In this document: positions 12,141 through 21,805 of the stretch, one piece after another
Layout: each line of letters begins with the position of its first letter
How positions within the stretch are numbered: position 1 is the stretch's first letter
Assembly (NCBI RefSeq): GCF_964355755.1
Contig: NC_092670.1
Span: forward strand, 8,245,201-8,309,200
DNA from: Antedon mediterranea
Taxonomy: Eukaryota; Echinodermata; Crinoidea; Comatulida; Antedonidae
DNA length: 64,000 nt
Direction: 5' to 3'
Notes under the pieces: generated by a model
What the model was told of the DNA's origin: nothing
Database searches by the model: none
The model's input: only the letters and a program-made list of their open reading frames with translations
Made by a program: the position numbers and the translations under genes

Positions 12141-12486
12141 GTAAGTACAACCACAACTTAATTGTTTTATGTATTTTTTCCCATTCACAATCTGTACAAT
12201 TTAGTGCGGTTTGTTTTACACGTTTACGCATGGAGTGTACTCCATGGTTTACGATGGTTTTCGTAACTAACTCCAAATAGTGAGAGGGAAGTCATGATTC
12301 AACGTATAAATAATTATAACTCCAGGATTTAATAATTATCTAGCCAACCAGCTTGTCAACATTACACAAACAAAAATGGTATATTCAACAACAAACATTT
12401 TTGCTTTCATTACAATTGTAATGTAATTATCAATAATGGCCTTGGGTTGTTATCAAACTGCACTTTTAAAGTTATTGGTTGGTCAA

Positions 12487-12647
12487 TTATTTGCCTATAG
12501 TTTCGACCAATCAAATTTAAGTACAGCATAATCTAATTATAGGTGTTTTTTCTTTGTTAGAATATCCTTGGATAAAACTGTTGTTTGCTAAGTTTTAAGC
12601 AGGAAGTGAAACAATGGCCGCTCACTGAGAAGACGGCAGTGGTATAG
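12487..12647 (+). promoter_or_regulatory. Putative proximal promoter and exon of ZNF-C1
   Basis: TTATTTGCCTATAG with TTTCGACCAATCAAAT (12487-12516) repeats the promoter motif of ZNF-B and ZNF-D. GCAGGAAGTGAAACAATGG starts the exon-like part, which ends GGTATAG with a GTAAGT donor (GT 12648-12649). A second start region for the same gene, 0.5 kb downstream of the first, suggests alternative promoters. The likely acceptor is AACATCAG at 13216-13217. Confidence 0.45.
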
Positions 12648-12815
12648 GTAAGTACCAGGATTTTGTTGTGTATTTTTGTTTATGCAATTGCACTAAACAG
12701 TAACTTGTGTACATTTTAGTGTAGTAAGTTGTGGATTCCGTAAGTTGTTTAAAAATGTTTTTAAATATACATTTATTACTTTAATTCTTCCATACTTTAC
12801 GATCTTTTATATATA

Positions 12816-12990
12816 TATATATCGGTATATCTTTATTCAAATGACACAAACAGCCAATGGCTGAAACCGTAGTCGTACAATATTAAAAACAATCATGATA
12901 AAAACAGGTAAAAAAAAAACATTTAAAAAAGCCGGTACTAGGCTCCTTCAAGCCTAAAGTAATCGATCGATCCAAACCCACAAGTTTTTT
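12816..12990 (-). mobile_element. Possible LINE/SINE 3'-end fragment
   Basis: On the minus strand the segment runs into TTTGAATAAAGATATACCG and then an (AT)n tract, a common non-LTR element terminus. Its body contains AGGCTTGAAGGAGCC. No enzyme domain is present. It lies within the putative ZNF-C intron, and the unit-2 copy is at 47990-48165. Confidence 0.3.
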
Positions 12991-13218
12991 GTTGAACAGT
13001 GCATGTTTATTCAATGTTATTGCCTACTTTACTACTCCCTTATTCAGTACAGTATATGCCACGCTGTACCTTAGGTACATTTTATTTATATTTATTGGAT
13101 TTTTTAAATTTACAGTAGGCCTATAATTATGAAGAAATGTCATCGCAATTAGGACGAACTCAACAGCAACATTAACTTTTAAAAATCATTAAAAAAAGAT
13201 TTTTTATTGAACATCAGC

Positions 13219-15300
13219 ATGGAGTTCAAATGTGAACACTGTGGAGATAAATTTGAGTTAAGTGATTTGAAGGAGCATTTAGGAATACATGTCCGTTTTA
13301 AAGAGTTAAAATGTGAAAACACAAACGATGTTGAACCACAAGATGAGACACCCTATGAGAAAGAAGGTGAGAATTTTGAAATAAACACTGCCATAGAAAC
13401 TTCATATAAATGTGAACATTGTGAGAAGCAATTTGAACAAAAAGAAGATTTGAAACAACATTTGCAAATACACAGAGAAGAGAAACCATATGAATGTGAA
13501 CAATGTAATAAAAGATTTAAACAGAATGCTAATTTCAAAAAACATTTGAGAATTCACACAGGAGAAACACCATATGAATGTGAACATTGTAGGAAGAAAT
13601 TTAAAGAAAGGGGGAATTTGAATAAACATTTGAGAGTACACACAGGAGAGAAACCATATGAATGTGAACATTGTGGAAAGAAATTTAGCTGCAGTCAGAA
13701 TTTGAAAAAACATTTGAGAGTACACACAGGAGAAACACCATATGAATGTGAACATTGTGGGAAGAAATTTGCACAAAGCGGGGAAATGAAAGTTCATGTC
13801 AGAATTCACACAGGAGAAAAACCATATGAATGTGAACAATGTGGGAAGAAATTCGGAGCTAGTGGTTCTTTAAAAAAACATCTGAGAGTACATAGTGGAG
13901 AAAAACCATTTGAATGTAAATATTGTTCAAAGAAATTTAGCTCAAAAAAATATTTAATAGTACACACACGGTTACACACAGGAGAGCAACTATATGAATG
14001 TGAATATTGTGGGAAGAAAATTAACAATAAAGACAACTGGAGAAAACATGTGATGCTACACACAGGAGAGAGACCATATGAATGTGAGCATTGTGGAAAG
14101 AAATTTAGAGGTAATAGAAATTTAAAATTACATTTAAGAATTCACACTGGAGAGAAACCATTTGAATGTGAATATTGTGGGAAGAAATTTAACGATAAAG
14201 GACAATGGAAAAAACATGTGATGCTACACACAGGAGAGAGACCATATGGATGTGAGCATTGTGGAAAGAAATTTAGAGGCAATAAAAATTTAAAATTGCA
14301 TTTGAGAATTCACACTGGAGAGAAACCATTTGAATGTGAACATTGTGGTAAGAAATTCCAATATCGGGAGACCTTCAAAAAACATTTGAGAATACACACA
14401 GGAGAAACACCTTATGAATGTGAACATTGTGGGATGAAATTTAAAGGAGGAAATCAATTGGAAATACATTTGAGAATTCACAATACAATAGCGCCACCAT
14501 CGCATAATTTGGAACAGAACAAAGGTAATGTAAATTTAAAATCACCGTTGAAAATACTCAGAGCGACACCATCTGGATCTTATGGATGTGAACAAAAATG
14601 TATAAATAATTTTATAGCACACAAGAGAGAGACAGAATCTAAATGTGAACATTGTGGAATAAAATTCAAAACTATTGAATATTTAAAATCGCATTTGAGA
14701 ATACACATAAAAAAGGAAATACCGTCTTATGAATGTGAACAGAAATGTATAACTAATTTTATAACATACAAGAAAGAGACACCATATGAAATGGATTGGA
14801 AAGAAGAGACACCATATGGAATGGAACATAAAAGAGAGACACCATATGGAAAGAAACATAAAGAGAAGACACCATATGGAATGGAACATAAAGAAAATAG
14901 TACACCACATGAAATAGAACATAAAGGAGATATACCATATGAAATGGAACATAAAGGAGAGACACCATATGAAATGGAACATAAAGGAGATATACCATAT
15001 GAAATGGAACATAAAGGAGATATACCATATGAAATGGAACATAAAGGAGATATACCATATGAAATGGAATATAAAGGAGATATACCATATGAAATGGAAC
15101 ATAAAGGAGAGACACCATATGAAATGGAATATAAAGGAGAGATACCATATGAATTTGAACATACAGGAGACACATCATATGGAATGGAACATTTAATACA
15201 CAGAACACAGATACCATATGAAATGGAACAATTAATAGGCATAGGCCTACACACAGGAGAAACACCATATGAGATGGGAACATTGTGGGATCGAATTTAA
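13219..15300 (+). CDS. ZNF-C1: intact 14-finger C2H2 protein with 10-residue repeat tail
   Basis: A 693-residue protein, presumably a nuclear DNA-binding regulator. An in-frame TTG at 13207 precedes it, but the first ATG is 13219, directly behind AACATCAG|C. Order: N-terminal module (residues 1-34), acidic spacer, thirteen canonical C2H2 fingers up to about residue 415, a Pro/Ser-rich break, a collapsed finger (CEQKCINNF), one more full finger, another collapsed finger, then about 14 copies of the decamer (D/E)(I/T)PYEMEHKG to the C-terminus. The decamer is a finger linker ([10 protein letters not shown]) whose Cys has become Met. Helices are varied ([30 protein letters not shown]), and fingers 8-9 and 10-11 are an internal two-finger duplication. 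No stops or frameshifts. The unit-2 copy differs by in-frame changes only, suggesting this is the functional member. Confidence 0.9.
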   Translation: MEFKCEHCGDKFELSDLKEHLGIHVRFKELKCENTNDVEPQDETPYEKEGENFEINTAIETSYKCEHCEKQFEQKEDLKQHLQIHREEKPYECEQCNKRFKQNANFKKHLRIHTGETPYECEHCRKKFKERGNLNKHLRVHTGEKPYECEHCGKKFSCSQNLKKHLRVHTGETPYECEHCGKKFAQSGEMKVHVRIHTGEKPYECEQCGKKFGASGSLKKHLRVHSGEKPFECKYCSKKFSSKKYLIVHTRLHTGEQLYECEYCGKKINNKDNWRKHVMLHTGERPYECEHCGKKFRGNRNLKLHLRIHTGEKPFECEYCGKKFNDKGQWKKHVMLHTGERPYGCEHCGKKFRGNKNLKLHLRIHTGEKPFECEHCGKKFQYRETFKKHLRIHTGETPYECEHCGMKFKGGNQLEIHLRIHNTIAPPSHNLEQNKGNVNLKSPLKILRATPSGSYGCEQKCINNFIAHKRETESKCEHCGIKFKTIEYLKSHLRIHIKKEIPSYECEQKCITNFITYKKETPYEMDWKEETPYGMEHKRETPYGKKHKEKTPYGMEHKENSTPHEIEHKGDIPYEMEHKGETPYEMEHKGDIPYEMEHKGDIPYEMEHKGDIPYEMEYKGDIPYEMEHKGETPYEMEYKGEIPYEFEHTGDTSYGMEHLIHRTQIPYEMEQLIGIGLHTGETPYEMGTLWDRI
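14760..15200 (+). repeat. 30-bp coding repeat in ZNF-C1 tail
   Basis: Repeats of GAAATGGAACATAAAGGAGA and (T/C)ACCATAT, 30 bp each, encode 10 residues. The upstream units are more diverged (YGMEHKR, YGKKHKE) and the central ones nearly identical, indicating recent amplification from the middle. Confidence 0.9.
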
Positions 15301-15972
15301 CCAGAATGACAATTACATTATACTATTAATTTAACAATATCAAGTTTACCAGGGGCTATATAAAGTTTATCCTACTGCCGTACACTTAGGCCTACTTGTA
15401 GGAGGGATCGAGAAGAGGGTGTAGTGTTTATTGCAGTGACTATCTCAAATAACCTCATCCGTTCAGTAGTATAACCTTGGACCTGATCCTTAATTTTACT
15501 GTAAATATATTTAGAAGAATTCATTGGTTAGATAATGTTTAAACTATAAGTTACTAATACTGTAAAGATTTATTGTCCGCCAAAGCGGTTAAAATCAATC
15601 AAAAACACATTGTCTTCCAGACAATTTGACAATTGTCTGCTTTAGCTTACAGTTTTTTTACGTTTATATTTTTTTTCCGATCCAATTCATGGTGAAAAGT
15701 GAAGTGAATAACTATTATGTAACATTAAAATGGCATATTCAACAAAACATTTAACGAAATTATTTTTTTCAGATTCAAAATATACCTTTAAACAATTAAT
15801 TAATTTGTGCAGACATATATCTTTTTTTTTCATTTATAAACAATTAGCGTCATTATGACAGGGTACAGATGATGGTTGAAGTTAAACATGTTTGACATTA
15901 AATCTTTCGTTTTTTTATTATTTTTCTTTGTCTTTTTGTTTCAATTTAAAACAAGGCCATATAGATGGCTGC
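15301..15972. other. 3' flank of ZNF-C1, no gene seen
   Basis: AT-rich sequence; the counterpart is 50504-51179 with about 95% visible identity. An inverted pair TTGTCTTCCAGACAATTTGAC...CAATTGTCTGC forms a small hairpin at about 15610-15640. Confidence 0.4.
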
Positions 15973-16070
15973 AGTCGCGTGCTCAAGTTAGTGTTTATGA
16001 CCAACCGACCGACCAACCGACGGACCGACATAGTGAGTTGTAGAGTCGCGCTGCACGCGACTAAAAACTT
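15973..16070 (-). repeat. Dispersed CGGT-rich hairpin repeat, inverted copy
   Basis: Reverse-orientation relative of the repeat at 4420-4530: GACCGACCAACCGACGGACC flanked by TCGCGTGC and GCACGCGACTAAAAA. Its unit-2 counterpart is 51180-51280. Confidence 0.7.
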
Positions 16071-16253
16071 CAGTTCCTGTTTTACTACGGAGGTTGGAGA
16101 AAACGTTTGAAAATGTATTCGTACGTTCATGAAAAGCGGAATAATATCTAATTTTTTCTACATATGCAAAACGTTCAGCGTACATTCGAACACTGTAGCC
16201 TACCTTTTAAAATTATTGTAACAATTGGTAACGTAACAAAAGTCAACCACTAA

Positions 16254-16432
16254 AGCTTGGTTCCCACTAGAACGTAACGCAAGGACGTAAACGCAACGCA
16301 AGCGTTTTAACCAATGACAAGCGAAGTTATAGACAGTTAGCAATCACAAGCGAATAAGCCATCGCTTGTGATTGGTCAATTCACTTGCGTTGCGTTACGT
16401 CCTTGCGTTGCGTCGCTAGTGGGAACCACGCT
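16254..16432. mobile_element. Small MITE with near-perfect terminal inverted repeats
   Basis: The ends AGCTTGGTTCCCACTAG and CTAGTGGGAACCACGCT are reciprocal with one mismatch, and the inner part (AACGCAAGGACGTAA against TTACGTCCTTGCGTT) extends the inverted repeat. TAA on both sides is a plausible 3-bp target duplication, as in PIF/Harbinger-type elements. No coding capacity. It lies in the 3.65-kb stretch absent from unit 2. Confidence 0.65.
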
Positions 16433-16433
16433 T

Positions 16434-17565
16434 AAAGTAAAAACAGTACTTGTGTGTGTGTCTATTTTCTATTATTTGTTTCTTCTGTTGGATATTAATG
16501 GTGCTAAATCTTTTACATGAACGGAAGATGGAATCGTATTAATAGTAATAAAAGAGTATGCAAATTATGATGAATACTTTCGTTTGTCCCTTTTATTCAG
16601 ATAATATTAGAACTAAATATATGATTTCCTTTAATTCAAATAACACAAATTGAAATATATTTATCGTTTTAATTTAGACGTTCTAAAAGGAAAGCATGAT
16701 GGTCAAATGAACAATGTGTAAGTTTATTTGTAGTTATTTGAATTACTGAAACAAATTGTAATACAGTAATTCGTATTAAAAATATATAATTTGCTATTTA
16801 CCACTTTCAGCTGAATATGCCTCACTTTAGTCAAATGAACAATGTGTAAGTTTATTTGTAATTATTTGAATTACTGAAACAAATTGTAATACTTCTTCTT
16901 CTCTAGACTTCTGGTCAATGGCATTTATACAGCACATAGGCCAGAGGCCCGAAGTACATATTATTATATTATTTACAAAAATTAGATGCAGAAAGAAATA
17001 TTTCTTTTTTTAATTCACAAAAAATGTATTTAGACATATTTTCCAGTGATATTTCTGGAAGCCATTAAAATAATGAACTTACTTTCAGAAGGGAAATTAT
17101 AAAACTAAACTGGTAATAACTCATGACGTAACTTATTTAGAATGGACAAATTAACAGAAAGTGATATTCATCATCTATGTTATTGCTATGACTTAATTTA
17201 TATATTCTATAGTAATTCGTATTAAAAATACATAATTTGCTTTTTACCACTTTCAGCTGAATATGCCTCACTTTTTATTGTGGGTAAGTGTTCAATTAAA
17301 ACAGATCAGATGATAATTTAAAAGTTATATTGTTCTGTTTCAAAACAAATTGACTTAATATATAATAGTCAATTAACACAACCTTTACAATTATACACAA
17401 ATATTTTTTTCAAAAGTATTATAAAGGCGTGTATCCTACTGTATTATGCAATTTCTATTGTAGTGTTCAATCAAGTCCACCCAACTTCATCGCCACGCCA
17501 CTCTAACAATTGTTTTATGTTATTGTCCCGGTGGGTGCATTACAATCAATTAGTAAAATAATCTA
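16434..17565. repeat. Unit-1-specific AT-rich block with internal duplications
   Basis: The phrase CAAATGAACAATGTGTAAG with TTATTTGAATTACTGAAAC occurs at 16706 and again at 16834. TTTACCACTTTCAGCTGAAT occurs at 16798 and 17244. Together with the PLE it makes up 16089-19742, which is missing between TTTTACTAC and TCTAATTTGC at 51296 in unit 2. No gene is recognised. It is either an older insertion in unit 1 or a deletion in unit 2. Confidence 0.55.
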
Positions 17566-19734
17566 TAGATGACAAATTTCGTTTTTGTAAAAGCACAAGT
17601 TAACGGAGTACTTACTCGAACGTTTCGATCTCTATCAGAGATCCTTCTCAACTGACTGCGGAGTGTTAATGCAGCTTGGTCATTCTTGACGTCATCTGTT
17701 GATGACGTTGTACGCCTCCGGTTGTAGGTTGGAGGTTGTGCGGGGCTCGGCCAGGTGATGTGTCTATCAAATCATTGTACAAATGCGAGAGTTCGTGGGC
17801 TCCAGTGTCCCGGTTCATGGTCTTCTCTTTATTTCTCCTTATATGTAATGATTCTCTAATCTGTCTGTCTTTGCGTTTAGGCTCTTTGGTTAAGATGGTA
17901 GCCTCCCAGTTCGGTACATGATTGTGTTTTATGACATGTTCTGTAATGGCAGATTTGTGTATGATCGAAGATGTGGATGTTCTGGAGGCCCTAGTCATTA
18001 CTCCCCCCGTGTTTGTTGTAACATCTTTTTTGTGATCATTAATTCGTGTTTGTAATGCCCTCCCTGTTTCCCCAATGTAAACTTGTGGACAGTTGCGGCA
18101 GGTGACTTCGTAGATTACTCCACATGTATCCATCTTCTCGATTTTATCTTTTGGGTGGACGAGGCTATTCTTGATTTTATTTTGGGGTAGGAAATAGGTT
18201 CCGACATTGTGATAGGAGAGAGTGCGTCGTATTCTTTCTGCCATTCCTTTTACATAGGGGATTCCTATGCTACCTCGCATCTTGATCTTTTCCTTCTGTG
18301 GTTCGTGTCCTTTGTTCTTTTTTCTTTTTCGGTTTTCCATAACTCTCTGGAAGGACCACTCTGGATACTGGCAGTTGTGTAACGCTTTCTTGATGTTATC
18401 CATCTCAACTTTCCTCAAATCCATATCTCCCACTACCTTCTCAGCTCTGTCCACAAGCGTGTTTATAAGCCCCAGTTTGTGTTCGAGTGGATGATGTGAG
18501 TTGAAATGTAAATATTGGTCTGTGTGAGTGGGCTTCCGATAGACTGAGGTGGTAACTGTTCCATTGTCATTGAGTGTGATGAGCATGTCCAGGAAAGGTA
18601 TTGTGTTGTTTGTCATCGATTCTGTGGTGAACTTTATATTGTCAGTTATATCGATGTTATTAAGATGTGTGTTAAATGTATGTACTGTACCTATGGGGAT
18701 GATAGCTAATACATCATCAACGTATCGTTTCCAATACACAGGCTTGATGTTAGTGGGTGCCGTGTTTATGGCTTGATGTTCGAGCCACTCTAGATACAAG
18801 TTCGCCAATATAGGACTTATTGGGCTTCCCATAGCAATGCCTTGTATTTGCCTATAAATGTTACCATTGAACGAGAAATAGGTTTTGTTCACAATTAAAC
18901 CGAGCAGCTCCATTATGTCTGTCACATCTAGTTTAGTTCTATCCAGAAGTGTCGGATCTGTTGTTAGGCGATTTTCGACCACTTTGAGGGCCTCTTCTAC
19001 TGGTGTTTTTGTAAACAGAGATACTACGTCAAACGAGACAAATGTTTCACTTGGTTTGACTATTATTTCTTTTAGTTCACTCGCCAACTCTCCTGAGTAA
19101 GTTACATGATGTTCTGTGTTTCCGACAAGCGGACCCAGGATTTTGGTGAGGAATTGTGCAACGGTGTAAAAAACGGTGTTGATGTTATCTACTATAGGTC
19201 TTAATGGCCAATTTGGTTTATGTATCTTCGGAAGACAATACAACCTAGGTACAATTTCAGCCGTGGGAAACAGCCATTCTTTCTCTCTGTAGTTGATTTT
19301 CTTTTCTTTGAACAACCTGCCTATGATGTTGACCACTTTTCGTTTATAGTTTTGTGTTGGATTACGTTTTAGCAGTTCGTAAACATTAGTGTCGCTCACC
19401 ATGGTTCCCACTTTATCTTTGTAATCATTAGTATTTAGGATGACAGTAGATCTACCTTTATCCGCTGGGAGAATAAGAATAGATTTATCTTTCTTCAAGT
19501 TGTTTATGGCCTTTCGTTCTTTGGGGGTTAAATTTGAAACAACCTACAACTGGAGGCGTACAACGTCATCAACAGATGACGTCAAGAATGACCAAGCTGC
19601 ATTAACACTCCGCAGTCAGTTGAGAAGGATCTCTGATAGAGATCGAAACGTTCGAGTAAGTACTCCGTTAACTTGTGCTTTTACAAAAACGAAATTTGTC
19701 ATCTATACAAAATCGAAGCTAAATGAAATTCTTT
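17566..19734 (-). mobile_element. Penelope-like retroelement with 168-bp inverted flanking repeats
   Basis: Flanked by an 11-bp direct duplication AAAATAATCTA (17555-17565 and 19735-19745). Near-perfect inverted repeats of 168 bp lie at 17564-17731 and 19540-19707, the inverted-PLTR arrangement known in Penelope-like elements. Between them is one minus-strand frame for reverse transcriptase plus GIY-YIG endonuclease. Absent from unit 2. The uninterrupted ORF and clear target duplication suggest a fairly recent insertion. Confidence 0.9.
17666..19498 (-). CDS. PLE reverse transcriptase / GIY-YIG endonuclease
   Basis: A 610-residue open frame that would copy element RNA at a nick made by its own endonuclease. 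Reverse transcriptase motifs: ILPADKG near the N-terminus, YCLPKIHKP, FVSFDVVSLF with catalytic Asp, GIAMGSPISPILANL, and the active-site box KRYVDDVLAI. The C-terminal GIY-YIG domain reads CGVIYEVTC then VYIGETGR with following Arg and His. The first codon at 19498 is TTG; the frame stays open upstream to about 19545 without an ATG (LTPKERKAINN precedes it), so the true start is unclear: upstream exon, non-AUG start or 5' truncation. No stops or frameshifts inside. Confidence 0.9.
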   Translation of the reverse strand: MKKDKSILILPADKGRSTVILNTNDYKDKVGTMVSDTNVYELLKRNPTQNYKRKVVNIIGRLFKEKKINYREKEWLFPTAEIVPRLYCLPKIHKPNWPLRPIVDNINTVFYTVAQFLTKILGPLVGNTEHHVTYSGELASELKEIIVKPSETFVSFDVVSLFTKTPVEEALKVVENRLTTDPTLLDRTKLDVTDIMELLGLIVNKTYFSFNGNIYRQIQGIAMGSPISPILANLYLEWLEHQAINTAPTNIKPVYWKRYVDDVLAIIPIGTVHTFNTHLNNIDITDNIKFTTESMTNNTIPFLDMLITLNDNGTVTTSVYRKPTHTDQYLHFNSHHPLEHKLGLINTLVDRAEKVVGDMDLRKVEMDNIKKALHNCQYPEWSFQRVMENRKRKKNKGHEPQKEKIKMRGSIGIPYVKGMAERIRRTLSYHNVGTYFLPQNKIKNSLVHPKDKIEKMDTCGVIYEVTCRNCPQVYIGETGRALQTRINDHKKDVTTNTGGVMTRASRTSTSSIIHKSAITEHVIKHNHVPNWEATILTKEPKRKDRQIRESLHIRRNKEKTMNRDTGAHELSHLYNDLIDTSPGRAPHNLQPTTGGVQRHQQMTSRMTKLH

Positions 19735-19744
19735 AAAATAATCT

Positions 19745-19860
19745 AATTTGCATATACAGTCTCAGCCAATTACATGTCCTGCCGGTCTTGCTGAAGACTT
19801 CTTTTCCTCCCATTCCATTAATAGGCAGCAAGTGGATGACTGATGAGAGACGATAATTAG
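19745..19860 (+). promoter_or_regulatory. Putative promoter and 5' exon of ZNF-D1
   Basis: AATTTGCATATACAG (with an octamer ATTTGCAT) and TCTCAGCCAATTACAT at 19745-19775 match the ZNF-B and ZNF-C promoters. The exon-like part AGGCAGCAAGTGGATGACTG to GACGATAATTAG is followed by donor GTAGGT at 19861. The acceptor before ZNF-D is TTATTTTAG at 20628-20629. The PLE inserted immediately upstream of the octamer, so the element now abuts this promoter. Confidence 0.45.
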
Positions 19861-20629
19861 GTAGGTAGTTAGGGTTGCCACGTTTAAACTTTTATACATT
19901 AATTGTTGCCCTTCCAAGTTTTTACGAATTGTTGTGTTTGCCTAAATTGTCTATACTCTACACTCATTTCTGTTGTTTTCTTTTTCTCCTTACTTTTTGA
20001 AAAGTTTACTTGTGTTCAACATTCTAAATACTATTAGCAGCATAAACATTGAGGTACTCAATTGAGGGACTGTGTATTAGCAAAGGAAAAGAGGAGTTTT
20101 TTATGATTCGTACACGTTTAAATATTTTAGATTTATTCACTATTTCTTTCAATTGAGGGAATCACGGTGTATAATGTTACATGTATGTATTTGGACCATG
20201 TTTCTTACGACGATACGAGAACTAAACAGTACTGTATAAATTAGAAACAGGTTTTCCGATTCCCTATACATTTTCAATTTAAATATAAATTATTCCAATT
20301 TTTAAATAATAGCGGAACCAGAAGGCAGGATATAAAAGTTGTAAAATGAAGTGAAGTGTCCAATATTTTACATTAAAATTGAGGGGTGTGGGGCTTCCCC
20401 TTCCTTCTGGATCCATGACGTGAAAAGTTACCCACTGCGTCCGTTCTTCGATTCTTTCTGCACAGCTTTACCTCAGGCGACTGGTGGATGTTGTTACATC
20501 TCCCTGGTTAAATGTACTAATGGGAACTTTTCCATTTTGATCCACGTGTACCAGTACGTGTACTGAAAAATACAGGGTTTATTATTTCTATTCTTTTTAT
20601 ATTCTTTTTCTTTCAAATTTTTATTTTAG
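19861..20629 (+). other. Putative intron of ZNF-D1
   Basis: Contains a compositionally distinct segment (20385-20510: GGTGTGGGGCTTCCCCTTCC and GGATCCATGACGTGAAAAG) that is duplicated in unit 2 but codes for nothing recognisable. An inverted CACGTGTACC/GTACGTG pair lies near 20540. Confidence 0.4.
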
Positions 20630-20712
20630 ATATATGTGGAGAATGACGATTGAAATTTGACTTTATTGATAAACAAAAACTAATCGATCAAGTAAAAAAT
20701 AGGAAAACCAAC

Positions 20713-21805
20713 ATGAAGTACAAATGTGAACACTGTGGAGATAAATTTGAGTTAAGTGATTTGAAGGAACATTTAGGAATACATGTGCATTTTAAAGAGT
20801 TAAAATGTGAAGACTACGAGCATTTTCAACTACATGATCAAAAACGAAAAGAAATTGAGAATTTGGAAATACACACCACCGAAGAAACTTCATTTGAAAA
20901 TTTTGGGAATAAAGAAAATGAGAATTTAGGAATATGCACCGATGAAGAAACTTCGTATGAATGTGAACATTGTGGAATGCAATTTAACAAAATTGATGTT
21001 TTAAATAAACATTTGAAAATACACACAAGCGAGACACCATATAAATGTGAACATTGTGGAAAAAAATTTAAACAGAAAGCTAATTTCAAAAAACATTTGA
21101 GAATTCACACAGGAGAAACACCATATGAATGTGAACATTGTAGGAAGAAATTTAGCTGCAGTCAGAATTTGAATAAACATTTGAGAGTACACACAGGAGA
21201 AACACCATATGAATGTGAACATTGTGGAAGAAATTTAAACAAAGTGGAGAATTAAAAGTACACGTTAGATCTCACACGTGAGAGACGCCATTTGAATGTG
21301 AACAATGTGGTAAGAAATTCAAAGCTAATGCAAATTTGAAAGATCATTTTAGACTACATACAGAAGAGACACCATGTGAATGTATATTTGGTACAAAGAA
21401 ATTTAAGTCTAATGGGTCTTTAAACTCACATTTGAAATTACACACAGGAAACTTACCATATGAATGTGAGCAATGTGGGAGGAAATGTGCCTCTAATGGA
21501 ATATTAAAAAAACATTTGGGAATTCACAGAGAAGAGAGACCATATGAATGTGAACAATGTGGGAAGACATTTAAAAAAATTAAGGATTAAAATCACATTT
21601 GAAAACACATGGAGAGCCACGGTATAAATGCGAATATTGTGGAGTGAAATAACAAGATAAAAGGTGCTTCCAAATGCATTTGGAAAGACACACAATAGGG
21701 GATGAATGGGAAGATTATATTATCAAATCCAATTGCAATGATATGTTTAACTTACGCACAGAAGAGACATCGCATGGTAACATTTATAACTTGCATACAT
21801 TTTAA
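20713..21805 (+). pseudogene. ZNF-D1: broken C2H2 zinc-finger gene
   Basis: The ATG at 20713 (ACCAACATGAAGTAC) follows a TTG-initiated in-frame extension that is not a likely start. N-terminal module, then decayed spacer repeats (EETSFENFGNKENENLG), then four canonical fingers. A 1-bp loss in TGTGGAAGAAATTT (normally GGAAAGAAATTT) shifts the frame to a stop at 21253-21255. The remaining fingers continue in the next frame but with TGA at 21280-21282 (CACGTGAGAG), another frame loss near 21578 (stop 21588-21590) and a TAA in GTGAAATAACAAG at about 21649. The original stop corresponds to 21803-21805. The first lesion is shared with ZNF-D2, the others are private to this copy. Confidence 0.8.

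Noticed and set aside
13207-13218. Upstream start codon for ZNF-C (and similarly at 20650 for ZNF-D)
   Set aside because: These positions are TTG in presumptive intron or 5' UTR. The first ATG behind the splice acceptor (13219; 20713) matches the start of the conserved module.
14683-15283. Three antisense frames opposite the ZNF-C tail
   Set aside because: Shadow of the 30-bp coding repeat. The + strand frame is continuous with an intact zinc-finger protein.
18267-19100. Plus-strand frames opposite the Penelope-like ORF
   Set aside because: They lack any recognisable domain, whereas the minus strand encodes full RT and GIY-YIG motifs.
20351-20566. 71-residue frame in the ZNF-D1 intron
   Set aside because: No domain recognised, and the unit-2 copy is disrupted by a 161-bp duplication.
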